Below are positions 37,066 through 48,456 of a DNA stretch of 64,000 nt, piece after piece. The stretch's first letter is position 1; each line of letters starts with the position of its first letter. Source of the DNA: Callorhinus ursinus (lineage: Eukaryota > Chordata > Mammalia > Carnivora > Otariidae); contig NW_020312902.1 of the NCBI RefSeq assembly GCF_003265705.1, positions 11,730,469-11,794,468 on the forward strand. The letters are read 5' to 3'. The notes under the pieces are model-generated. The model worked only from the letters and a program-made list of their open reading frames with translations. It did no database searches and had not been told where the DNA came from. The position numbers were made by a program, and so were the translations under genes.

Positions 37066-38729
37066 TCAATATTCAACAAATTATAATATAATTAATATTA
37101 TATTCCAATGAGGTTAAGCCCCCATACAATGTTCTGTTCTTATAGTCTTAAAATCTACCCACATTTTTAAAATATCCAATACACTTCCATACTTTTGGAT
37201 CTTTGTTTCTTCCCATATTGCACTTAGCATGGCCATAGGATGTTGCTTAACGCCAACCAGTCATCTTCTTATAAACAAGTGTTTTATTTCCTCATTTGTA
37301 AATGTCGTGCAAACATTTAAATTGTTAGTGCGTTTTGTTGAAATGCCACGCATGTTCATGGCTGATTCCAGCATTTACAATATAAATATCTTGCTTCAAG
37401 AGTCTGATAAGAAGTCAAAGCGGCTGCCCCAGATAAATCACATGGTTTGCTTCCCTGGCCTTGACTCGGTCCTTGTTCTCCCAAAAACATTTTCTCATTT
37501 TCAGGTTGCATTTTTCCCCTTTTTGATTAACTTCTCCCCTCTTTTCAAGTCACTGTGAAAGCATTTTTTCTGGGATAAATTTTGTTTTCTGCCAAAACAG
37601 AGACCATTCTAATTGGTCCCTTGATGATGACAAAAGACAGATTTGGACAGGGACAGCTTTGCAATGTTCTGTTATTTACACCTGTTTTCCTGAATGGTTT
37701 TCTGAATTCAGATATTGCTAACAGGCATGGAATGAGAAGAGGAAACAGGGTAACTTCTGGACATGGCAAATCATTTCTTGGTTAATCCTTGTGTTTCCCT
37801 TTTGTGTCTCTCTTGCATTTGACTGTCCGTAGGACAACTGCTGGCTCTTATTATAATCACTGTGAGCAGTGGTGTGACTGCATTATGTAAAGGTGTTCTG
37901 TATCCCGGGGCCTGGGAAGAAGAGTCTTTGGTTTTATTAGCCTGACGGTTTGCAGCAACTTGAATTGAAATTGATGTGATCAGAATGGCGGTGCCGTATC
38001 TGCTGATTACCTAGATAGAAAGAATATTGGCTGACGTGGAACCTGGCACAAATGTTCCTTAAATCTGATTGTTCTGGCTAGCAACAAGCTGAAAGCCATC
38101 CAGCTTGAATTTCCCAGTAGAATTGCAATGAATGATGAGTGCATAGAGATAAATGAAAAGTAAGAAAATCCATAAATGAATTAATAAGGAGCATAGATGA
38201 GCAACATATGAGGTAGGGGTGACAAAGATAGAATATATGGAGTGCACGTCTGCTCACATTTGGGGGTGACTGAGGAGGATGGTGTGAGTTCTTTGCTTGT
38301 ATGCTTCTGCATGCCAACGACCTGTCATTCCTGTGTGTTCTTTAAGCTGTGTTAGCAGAGGCAAACTGTGTAATGTATAATGATATGAGTCTGTGTATCA
38401 AGGAGATCTATTGTTGATGAGTCTTTGTGAAGCACATTTCTCATTAAATTCAATCATTTTGTTCACATACACACATTGAAACCTTACAACAAACGTGGCT
38501 CTCTCTGCCCTAGAGGTACATGTGTGCATGTGATGTTGGGGACAGAGTGTTGGATGACCATCTTACATGGTTCAATTATTCAAATACCAGAATTTTCCTG
38601 AGTCAGTTGACTACTGAACTTGAACTACATTCAAAAGACTCAAGAGATGTTAGGCAGGAAAGTGGGCCACAGAGCAAAAATGCTGGATAGTGATTTTTGT
38701 TGATGAAAGTTCATAATAACAACAGATAA

Positions 38730-38945
38730 TATTTTGGGTGCCAGTATGTGCCAGGCACCGTGTAAAGAACTTTCCATAATTATCTCATTCAATCCATGTA
38801 TTAACTCTATGATGCTGGGACAATGATTACTTCCACTTTAAACATAAGTAAATGGAGGCAGAAAATGCTATCATTTTTGCAAGATTACAACATTAGTTGT
38901 GGCAGAATTAGGATCTGAATCCTAGAGTATGCAAACTCTTAAGAA
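38730..38945 (-). repeat. MIR SINE relic
   Basis: gtgccaggcaccgtgtaaag, attatctcattcaatccatg, taaatggaggcagaaaatg and ggatctgaatcctagagtat follow reverse MIR order. Confidence 0.75.
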
Positions 38946-41900
38946 CAAACTATTTGTGTCTCTCGAAAGATTTGGGCTTGTATTTGATTGTGGCCCAGTA
39001 ATAGCCCTTAGACTGGAGGTCATTGAAGGGTAGAATAAATAGTATTAGACTTAACTAGAAGTAGAAGAAACCAGACAAGAAAAATGAAACAGTCTTGAAA
39101 AAGCCAACATAAACAGAATCCACAAATGATAGCTCTGGACCTATTCACACCTTCTGACCCAAGTCCTGAGTCTGCAGTTATAGCTCAATTCAGGCAGTAC
39201 TATCATTATGCCTCCCAATTTTGTCTGGTGGATATGTTTCCATAAGAGAAGCCTAGGAACAAGCGTCCTAAAATTCTGTCATTCCTGAAAGCACAAATGC
39301 TCCAGTGGCATCACACGTGGGATGGGTAACGGAAGATGGCGCCTGATGGTGGCCAGAGCAAAGGAGACATGATGAAAGTGTGTCTGTAGTGTTTTCGTGT
39401 GGTGTGGTTGATGAGAGGGGGTCTGACAGCTTTGGACAATATCCTCCCTCCTCTGGGAAGAGAGTATTAATTAATGATGATGAAGAGCACTTTGGCTTAC
39501 TGGACAATGACAGTTCACCCCAGCCAAGTAGAAAGGGCTGTGTTGGGAGTGAAGCCACCTGGCTGGCACATTCGGAATGCACAGAATGTGCGCACACATG
39601 AGTGAGCACGGTGGGCATCATGGAAGACATAACCAACGAGCAGTTCATGTTCGGTTACACACATCATGTCTTCTGCACATGGTGAGTGCCCCCTCTTTAA
39701 AAGAGAAAGCTCAACAGTTGTGACGTGTACTTACACCTTGATTGCTTGGGGAAAGGTGCCTCTTACAATCCAGCATAGGAGGTGGAGAAGAAAAATGCTC
39801 TCCCTTCCGGCGCATATTGCTTACAGGACATGGAATGTTACCGTCTAATTATACTTAAGGCTACTCTCTCCTTAGGAGAGGAGTTCTTCCTGGCTAAGTC
39901 AGTAGAGGGAAGAAAAGAACACTTGGGCATTTGGGGGGAGTAGGCTTCTTGATTGCAAAGTCACCCCTGGCCTTTCTCCCTCTGAGTTTGTGTTTCTCTT
40001 GGCTGCAGTCCTCTCTTTAGAACAGAAAAATATCCTATGTCCAAAGCCCAAAGAAATTATGGTCACGGATATGTTCTCTTTCTTGCCATGCTTGTTGATT
40101 CGTAATTTTTATTCTTTTCTAATTTTGACACCTCGGCTTTGTAGTTGCAGTCTGAGACAGAGAGGGTGGGAGGGGTCATCTCCCAGTTAAGCAGTAGAAT
40201 CAGAAATAAGCAGAAACTCTTATTCGGGGCGGGGGGGCGGGGGGTGTCTTCCCAGCTTAGCCTCCGGTGGAGCACGTGAAAGAAAGATTGAGATACAAGA
40301 GCGCTCCGTAGAGATGCATATAAAAAACAAAGGAAGTAGGTGGGTGGAGACATATCAGCATGTTATCCAAGGGAGTGGGAGACAGCCTGTATGAACCTGG
40401 GCAGTGAAATAGGAGAAGGGAGGGCAGCAATGTGAAGCTGGCTCCCAGGGGCACACTAAGTGTGCGGATGTGCTTTGTGGTAGCTTGAGGTTTAAGCTGT
40501 AACGCTGCGTATTTAAAGTCTAACCAGAACCGTGTTTTGGCTCCTGTGAGATTAGAGAATAAGAAATAATAACTAAATACCTTTGAGACTTCTGGTATCA
40601 CACTCCCCATATGAGAGGCAAAGAAAGATAAGTGGCTTCTCAACTCACTCAGCATTTTTGAGCAGAATTCAGAAAGGTAAAAAAGATAACAGGTCTTTCC
40701 CCAAAGGAAGACAGACTCCCTGATGTGAGTGTCATTGCCATAGGAATGTCACTCTCAGAAACTGTCCATGTTCACATGAAGGCATGTCTTCGTCAGGAAT
40801 ATTACTTTTTCCCATCTTGCGCCATCCCTCAGCCCTACCCCATTCCACACAAATATGCACATACTCTGAATATTGAGGTTGTCTGGCAACATAAACCTTT
40901 CTCCCCATCCTCAGTGAAACCCCAGACCTTATACATACATATGCACATACATGTACCCACCAGTACACACACATTCCATATTTTGGGCACTGACACTGCT
41001 CCCTTGATATCTAAAGTGATATCCAAAGTAAGAGGCGAGAGGTTTCAAGAAATAGAAGGTGAGACCTCACAAAAGAGCCCTTGAGGAAAGTGTTTTATGC
41101 CTAGAGGGGCACCAAGACACCCAGGAAGATGGGCTTCTCAGGCTCAGAGCAAAAGGAGGAGTGGATGGCCCAAGAAACTAAAGAGCCAGGGTGACCATCT
41201 CTGCAGAGTGGACCGAAAAAGCAAGAAAAATAAAAAGACACCACACGTGGGACTTTCACAGATACAGTGCCTTGGCCACAAGAGGAAAATAAGCAGACCC
41301 ACTCCAGCTCCATCCCCTATTGTCACCCATTTTCCCTGCTTTGGCAAGTTTTTATTCACCAAGGTAAACCCGAGGGCCAGGCTGCCAAAGATGAATTACA
41401 AAGCGCAGCTCTCCACTCAAGTGGCATTTGATAATGCCAAGCAGTCGGGGGCCAATAAAGTCACCGCTTCTGCAAATCAAATGAACCAGCTCCTAAACAC
41501 ATACAACCCTGATCTGACACTCTTGCCAAAAGAGGGAGAGGCAGGAAGGAAAATGGGCAAGGAAACTACTGGAATAGGTAATAATTTCATTCTTTCTGTG
41601 CTTTACCATAACCTAGAGTGTCGAATGGTTAAGACAGCATTGTTTCTCATGGACGAGTATGCTGTGGAGAGAAAACGAGCATGACTTGTGAAAATTCTGA
41701 TTCATGAAATTTCATTTTTAAAGAACTGGCAGTTTAGTCATATTTAAATATGTAACAGCCTCTGGAACATATGCAAAACCAATATGGGGTTCCCTGGTGA
41801 GCAGTCCTTATGGAGCTGGGATAGTGAATAACTAAATACTATTCGTAATTAACATACCATCCTTGGGAGGTACAGTGCCCCTGGAATTTATGTTTCCCAC

Positions 41901-42194
41901 ATTTGTTGAGGATCAACAATGCATAAGAAACCGCTTGCTGTTGATTGCCCAAGTGAGGCTTGTTTTCCTAAGTAGTTCCAAGTATTCCTCCCAGCTACTT
42001 ATTTATACCATTTATTTGCTTAACAAATATGTCGTTCCAAAAGAATACAAAGTTGGCCCAACTCTAAATTATCCCATATGCCACATCAGCAGGTACAAAC
42101 TAATGAGGTTTGACCGTGTCAAAAGCCAAGGTAAAATGTACATACTCTGTTGATCGAGACCCGACCTCTTTGAGTTGAGAAATTCAGAGCTGTA

Positions 42195-42390
42195 TTTGTT
42201 AAAAGAACATTGGAAGTCGGACAGATTTGAATGTGAACCCCAACTGTCTGTTATCATAAGCAATTAAATTTTGTCTATGCATCAGTTTCTTCGTCCATAG
42301 AATCTGGGCCATAGCTATGAGGCAGGTTTGTAGTGAATATCGGAGGTTTGGTATATAAATCACTGGGCATAGTGCTGGGTGAATGGCACA
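42195..42390 (+). repeat. MIR SINE relic
   Basis: cggacagatttgaatgtgaa, tgcatcagtttcttcgtcca, and cactgggcatagtgctgggt follow forward MIR order. A second MIR-like fragment lies at 42530-42620. Confidence 0.55.
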
Positions 42391-43094
42391 GACTCATGCT
42401 CTTTTTTCACTCTTCTGCTTATAAATGTTCATATTCTCCTATAAAGGGCCTGAGATAAGTGGGTTCAAATATACTTGTTAGCTTGTCCACTTACTACCAC
42501 CACCTGTGCTCCACAAAACCACTCATTCTAAGGTTCTGTTTCCTTATCTTCAAAATGTGGCTGCCGGTAACTCTATCTCATGGTTACCGTGAGCATTAAA
42601 TGGGATGGCCTGTGCTGTTGCACACATTCAGATCCTTCTCTCACTGGCCCTCAGTCTTCCTGGGTTGTCATGATAACAAGTAGGGTAAAATGAGTATGAA
42701 TGCAGTTAATACACCCGAAGACGCTTGAAAAATACGGGACACAAGTCATGATTTGTTATTTCACGGCTTCATCAACTTACCCAGTTGACCTCTTTCTTCA
42801 AGTATGGAAGAGAGAAGGCAATCATATTGTCAGAGCCAAGTAATTAATGTGGACTGGTTACAGTGGGAACAAGGTGTTTTAGGAACGGAGGAAGGAATGA
42901 CTGCACAGCTTAGGGAAACCACTGCTTCTTTATGTTGAAATGCTGTTCTCTTCTGTTCAGTATATTCCAGTGGCTTAACAGAGCCATCTTTTTACAGGAA
43001 AAAAAAAGAGGGGGGAACAATAGCAATTGGATCATGAGCTTTAAACTGACCTTTTTCAATTGCCGCAGGCTGTAGATAGCTCAGTGACTTAGAT

Positions 43095-43335
43095 AGTTGT
43101 TAAGAGCATGGCCTGTGAAGCCATCAGCTCTGGGTTAAAATTCCAGGTCTGCCACTTACTCTCTGTGTGACTTTAGGCGGCATGACCTTGGAGAAGTCAC
43201 TTTACCCGGATGAGCCTCGGTTTTCTCATACGTGAAAAAGAATAGGTTATACTTAGCCAAGAGGATTGCTACAAAGATTAAATGAGATCAAGTATTTAAG
43301 AGCATGGGTGCTATGCCTAACATAAAATTAAGGTA
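43095..43335 (+). repeat. MIR SINE relic
   Basis: agttgttaagagcatggcct, ctgggttaaaattccaggtc, tgccacttactctctgtgtg, gatgagcctcggttttctca and gattaaatgagatcaagtat match most of the forward MIR consensus, making it the best-preserved MIR of the window. Confidence 0.85.
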
Positions 43336-43675
43336 GCCCCATGTACGTATCATTTACCAAGCAGCAGAACTGAAAGCACCAGATTGTAACTCTAGGTGAT
43401 GGTGAGCTACCACTAACCTACCTTAGAGGAAATAAGAAGTTTCTATCCAACTTAGGATACAACCGCCGTACCATAAGGGGCAAAGATATATTCCTTTTCT
43501 GTCCCATAGTCCAGGGAGTCATTATACTTAAGCATTACCCCCTTCCCCCATCCTCACCCTCTCTTTTCTCCAAGACAAGTGCTTAAGCTGAATCTGACAG
43601 TCCGCATTTTTTTAAGTAAACAAATATATCCTATCTCAAATTGATGTATTTTTCAGCCATGTCAATTTTTCCCAG

Positions 43676-43822
43676 GTAGCAGGGATAAAGGGAATGTTCT
43701 TGGCTAACAAGAAGATTGACCACCAAGTGAAGACTTTCATCACGTATAACAAAGGCCGAGACTGGCGTTTGCTGCAGGCACCGGACACGGATCTAAGGGG
43801 GGACCCTGTACACTGCTTACTG
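43676..43822 (+). CDS. SORCS1: SORCS1 exon 5 of window, VPS10 propeller with degenerate Asp-box
   Basis: The 147-nt, 49-codon exon runs in phase 0-0 from acceptor tttcccag to donor gtgagt. It encodes VAGIKGMFLANKKIDHQVKT, then TYNKGRDW, and ends GDPVHCLL. TYNKGRDW matches the Asp-box pattern (S/T-x-D-x-G-x-S/T-W) of propeller blade turns, except that Asn replaces Asp and Asp replaces Ser/Thr. This degenerate box is as I remember it in SORCS1 and is not damage. The cysteine near the end (VHC) lies close to the one at the start of the next exon (PYC). The 8.4-kb and 7.9-kb introns on either side isolate this exon. Confidence 0.95.
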
Positions 43823-44339
43823 GTGAGTTTTCACCTTGGAGAAGTATGTTCCGCACAGCGGAGGGCTGGAAGTGGATATTAAACAGGCATATGAAGTGGG
43901 TTCCAGGGCTCGTTGTTCAGTTGGTGAACAAAAGGGGACAGGGCTGGGCGTGCAGGCACTCTGCTGCCTTACATGCTGGGCCAGAGAGGTGGGAGGGCAT
44001 GAGTGGGCTCCTTGCTCACATCAAGGATTCCGAGTTGTGACCAAGTTCTGTTGAGAACCTCAAATTGTAGTTTCAGGGAGAATGCAATAGTTTCCATATA
44101 TGGTGGGGATATACACCCTTACTTTCCCATGAATGGCTTGTTACATATCCAATGATGCATAAATTCAGCTGCAGAACTGATGAACTGAAAGGAGAATTTT
44201 GTAGATGTGTTTTCCAGCAAAGGTGTTTAGTCATATTTTCAGTGGAGTTTATGCCTCAAATAAGGGTAAGAACCACTGATCTAAACCCTCTTTTGTACTC
44301 TTTGTAATATGTTCCGTTCATCTATGTCTCATTCCGTGA

Positions 44340-44565
44340 AGCTGGGGTTGGTAAACTATATGGCCTGTGGAGCCAAGATGACCCACCAGTTGTTTTTCTG
44401 AATAAAGTTTTACTAGAACGCAGTCATGTTTAGTTGTAGACCCACTGTGGCTGCTTTTGCTCTACATGGCAGAACTGAGCAGTCACAGCAGGAACTGTAT
44501 GGTCTATAAAGCCTCCAGCATTTATTATCTGGCCCTTTAAAAAAGGTTTACTGTCCCCTCCTTTG
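44340..44565. repeat. DNA transposon relic (hAT type likely)
   Basis: gctggggttggtaaactata, ataaagttttactagaacgc, tgtggctgcttttgctctac, ggcagaactgagcagtcac and tatctggccctttaaaaaag fit a common mammalian nonautonomous element whose ends are inverted (ggttggtaaac... against ...gtttactgtcccc). Element name not certain. Confidence 0.65.
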
Positions 44566-44959
44566 AAGCATGGCATTCTTTTAGTTGTCTAACATTTGGA
44601 CACTGAGTAGATAGATGAGCATGAATTTATCTATGTATTTGATTATATGAAGGTGTCCAAGAGAGGGATCAGAGCTGAGTCTTGCCCTCAAGGAGTTTAC
44701 AGTCTACTTGAAAGAGACTAGATTAATAAATGCAAGATTAGAGGGTCACATCCCACTCCTCACTGTAGCTCTGGTGCTGCCCTGTGCTTGACACATGAAT
44801 ATATACTGAGTGATGCAAAAGGAGGGGAGGAAGAGATTAATAATTGCAAAACAAAGTATACATAAGTGCTAATTTCTCTGAAATAGTTTATAAAAAGGAG
44901 AGATCAGTATGTAAACAGGGGAGACTTCTTCATTTTAGTATGAAGGGTTTAGTTGTGTG

Positions 44960-44961
<2 letters not shown>

Positions 44962-44999
<38 letters not shown>
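44962..44999. repeat. (CA)n microsatellite, about 19 units
   Basis: An uninterrupted CA run in intron 5. Confidence 0.95.
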
Positions 45000-45000
<1 letters not shown>

Positions 45001-45645
45001 CAGTGTTCACACTCTCCATACAATTCTGACCTTGGTGTTATCCACACTCAGCTTGCTTTGTCCCATCAAGTCTGAACAGTCCCTTTGCAGGTTCATCTCA
45101 TACTGCTGTGGGCAGGTCACCCTCCTACCCAAGAAGATGCCAGCAGCCGTGGCTTGACCTAATTAGTTGCAAAGGATATCATGGTTGTCACTGTGCATCA
45201 GCAAAGCAGTCTAAAATTCAGCCTCCCACTCAGCTTCTACCCTTATTACCGGCAACTTACAGGGGGAGAAAACCAGTTGTTATCGTAAGTGCACAAAGCC
45301 AGTGACAGAGTAAGGAAATGTAACAGTTATTTATTGAATACCTACTCTGTACAAGGCACTGTTCAGTAGCATTTTAAATAACAGAGCCACCTTCCTAGTT
45401 TTACTCTTCCAAGTTGGGGCATCATGGTACTTAGCCAGAGAAGCATGGGATGCACCAGTGCCTCTCAGTATAGTCCTCCTTCCCCCCATGCACTTTGGAG
45501 ATTAAATGCCCATGAGAGAGAATTAACCAAAGCACCTGAAGAGGCTTGCCTGTGATCACTCTGGCGTCATAAATGGGTCATGACAAATGCCTCTGACACA
45601 CAGAGCACTTAGTGAAGTGCTTCGAACGCCACCTCCAGCCCAGTT

Positions 45646-45857
45646 TTAGGAAGTCTTTTTTATTTTTTTAAGATTTTATTTATTTATTTGAGATAGAGAG
45701 AGCATGAGTGGGGGGAAGGGCAGAGGGAGATGGAGAAGCAGACTCCTTGCTGAGCGGGGAGCCGGACTTGGGGCTTGATCCCAGGACCCTGAGATCATGA
45801 CCTAAGCTGAAGGCAGACACTTAGCTGACTGAGCCACTCACGCACTTAGGAAGTCTT
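45646..45857 (-). mobile_element. tRNA-derived SINE, antisense, with target-site duplication
   Basis: The body is 45658-45845: T-rich start, aagattttatttatttattt, gagcggggagccggacttg, and the head reversed (gagccactcacgca). A perfect 12-bp duplication ttaggaagtctt flanks it at 45646-45657 and 45846-45857. The head is diverged, so this is older than the SINE at 35557. Confidence 0.92.
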
Positions 45858-46019
45858 ACTGTCATGCCTCCAAAATATAAATGCAGTATCAGCTTGCTTA
45901 CCCATCTCCGCTGGGACTGTCATAATCCAAGCCACCCTCATTTCTCGTCTGCCCTACAGTGACGGGCTCCCAACTGGTCCTCCTGTCTCTACCTGGCAAT
46001 CTCTTTGCCACACAGCAAC

Positions 46020-46255
46020 CAATGAGATCTTTTCTTTTGCAATCTAACTTTACTGAGGTAAAACATACATAAAAAAGTACCCGTTTTAAGAGTATAGTTT
46101 GACAAATCTTGACAAGTGTAGATACCTATGTGAGCACTACCACAGTAAAGATAGAACATTTTTATCACCCTCAAAAATTCCTTTGTGCCCTTCGCAGTCA
46201 TTTTCCACTCCTCCTGGCCCTAGACAACCACAAATCTGCTTTTCTTTACTATAGA
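46020..46255 (-). repeat. Ancient L1 (L1M type) 3' UTR, antisense
   Basis: tttactgaggtaaaacatac, gagcactaccacagtaaaga, tagaacatttttatcaccct and ctggccctagacaaccacaa match the antisense L1M 3' UTR pattern. Confidence 0.7.
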
Positions 46256-46379
46256 TTAGATTTATCTTTTCTCAAATTTTATGTATTAAATGTATTTTTA
46301 TGTAAAAAAAGATTTATCTTTTCTCAAATTTGATGTATTAAATGAGATCGACTTGACCTTTAAAAATTCAAATCTTATC

Positions 46380-46930
46380 CCTCCTTTACTTGAAGTTTCG
46401 AATGACTTTCTAACTCAGGTAGAATAAAGTTCCAGTACTTCACCATGGCCTGTGAGGTCTCATAGGGTCTGGCTCCTGTCTGCCTCCCCTGCCTGCTGTC
46501 CAGCCTCTGTATCCCCCCTTCCTCACATGGGCTACCCTGGGAGAGGACCGTATCTCTTTCCATACCTTGAGCTCACCATGCTTCTTTATGTCTTAGGCCC
46601 TGTATTCACCATTATTTCTCTTAAAATCCCGTTTCCCTAGTCTGGCTTTTTCTTGGCTTTCAGATTCTTGCTTGATTACCTTAATCTCAGAGACTTTCTT
46701 ACGCTTTCTCGAAGGTGGTGCTTGGCCCAACTCTTTTGTACCCATGACCCTTCTCGTTCTCTGAAATCAGTGCATGTGTTTGTTGACTGTCTTTTCTACC
46801 TCCCTCTGCTAAAACGTGAGCGGCATGAGTATAGGATCTGTGTCTCTCTCTCTGGCCACTCCAGAGAATCAGCTCAAGGATTAACTACGTGGGAGGTGTT
46901 CAGCACGTGTTGTTGTTATGGGTGTCGTGT
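46380..46930 (+). repeat. L2 LINE relic
   Basis: acttcaccatggcctgtgag, gtctggctcctgtctgcctc, and later ttgtttgttgactgtctttt-like and tgagcggcatgagtatagga segments keep the order of the L2 3' half (the 'KALHDLAPAYLSDL'-type coding region and 3' end). Very diverged. Confidence 0.6.
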
Positions 46931-48241
46931 GTCTGAAGTCGATGCTCCATTGACAAGTGGTGTTGGAGTTTCACACTCGGACTTGAGTGGAAACTTTCCC
47001 TTGCCACGGACAGCCACACTGAGGGATCTGTCATAATAGCCATCTCTGAAGCTCAGAGGCTCAGGTTGACCCTACAGTTAACAAAATCAGTAGGCTCATT
47101 AAGATCCAGCAAAGATGAATTAATGGGCTCTGGATGTGTGGCACCCAGGAGTCTTTTGGCCTGCCTCCCTCATTAAACTTGTTCGATGTAGTTTCAGTCT
47201 GAGTTTTAGAAAACAGGCTGAGGAAATGAAATGGCAAAGGGAGTGGGGGGCAGGGACCAAAATCACTTATAAAAATCTGCCAAAGGCACAAAATAGGAAA
47301 GAAAATCTTTGAGCTACAGGAGACCCGGACTGTTAAAAACCTTCTTTAGGCTTGGGAGCTGGTGGCAGAGAGGAGATAAAAAGTGCTTTTAGATTGTGAG
47401 TACTTGGAAAGTGACAGTGTCACTGAAAGCACAGCCTAGTGATTAGAAAGGAGATTTTCCAGCAGGGCTGTTACAAATGTGGAACAAGTTCAGAATTACA
47501 GCCCCAAACGGAATGTCCCTGGTAAAATGCATTCTATAGAAATAACACATCCAGAGTAATTTGGGGCTGTAGTTTTAGGACTTTTAGACTGATTGCCCGG
47601 AGGGCTCAGCTAGGATTTCTTTTTCTCTGAAGAGTGCATTGTACAGTTAGATGGGGTATTACAGGTCATGGTCCGCCTGCCTCCAAAGCCTCAGGATTGG
47701 GCTCCCAAGAGGCGAGATGCGAGCTGAGCCTGTGACAAATGCTTTGGGTCCCTAGGGAAAGCATAGTGTTCTGTGGAGAGAAGCCGTGACTTCTTTATGG
47801 ATTCAGTTGACAGTTCTCTGTTGGAGCTAAGCAGCCAGCTACCCCAGGAGATTCTTGACGCTGCTTTCCATTCCTTTGCACAGGCTGTGACTCCGCATGT
47901 TATGCTGGATTGGAGTGGAGCTGAATCTCCCCTTGGCCCAGAGCCCTCTCTCTTCTTTGCCATTGACTCTTTACTAAAAATCTAGTGGATTTCTAGTTCC
48001 AATTCAGGATCATAAACAGTGCAAATGTGTGTGTTCAGGGAGTGGATTTATAGGATACTATTTAAGATTTTAGCTGCTGCCTTATTATTTATAAAAGGTG
48101 CGATTTGGCTTTTCAGTGTAATACTCGGATTAGGAGCCCTTAGGGATGAGAGTACCATGAAGACGAGACCTAAAGGCTGTTAGTACAGAGGTTGGGGAAA
48201 AGAGAAAGTGGAATGAGAAGCTGATTGATCCTCAAATATAT

Positions 48242-48456
48242 CTAACAGTTTTTTTTTAAGATTTTATTTATTTATTTGAGAGAGAGAGAATGAGAGATAG
48301 AGAGCACAAGAGGGAAGAGGGTCAGAGGGAGAAGCAGACTCCCTGCTGAGCAGGGAGCCCAATGTGGGACTCGATCCCGGGACTCCAGGATCATGACCTG
48401 AGCCGAAGGCAGTCGCTTAACCAACTGAGCCACCCAGGCGCCCTAACAGTTTTTTT
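48242..48456 (-). mobile_element. tRNA-derived SINE, antisense, with target-site duplication
   Basis: The element is 48249-48442: poly-T, aagattttatttatttattt, GA-rich stretch, gaagcagactccctgctgag, and the reversed head ending ccacccaggcgcc. The duplication ctaacagttttttt (48242-48255 and 48443-48456) partly merges with the poly-T. The head is nearly intact, so this copy is fairly young. Confidence 0.93.

Larger units (their letters stand above)
35261..43675 (+). other. SORCS1 intron 4 of window (8.4 kb)
   Basis: A phase 0 intron with one young SINE near its start and several MIR relics. The stretches 35775-36865, 37070-38720, 38950-41090, 41690-42190 and 43340-43675 hold nothing I can assign. 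The 195-codon open frame at 41097 is treated as a finding only. Confidence 0.75.

Noticed and set aside
39268..39648. 126-codon open frame on the reverse strand in intron 4
   Set aside because: No recognised domain, no splice context, and the length is within chance expectation.
43095..43335. tRNA gene suggested by the tRNA-like heads of MIR and SINE elements
   Set aside because: MIR and SINEC elements derive from tRNA but lack a foldable cloverleaf with intact acceptor stem here; they are repeats.
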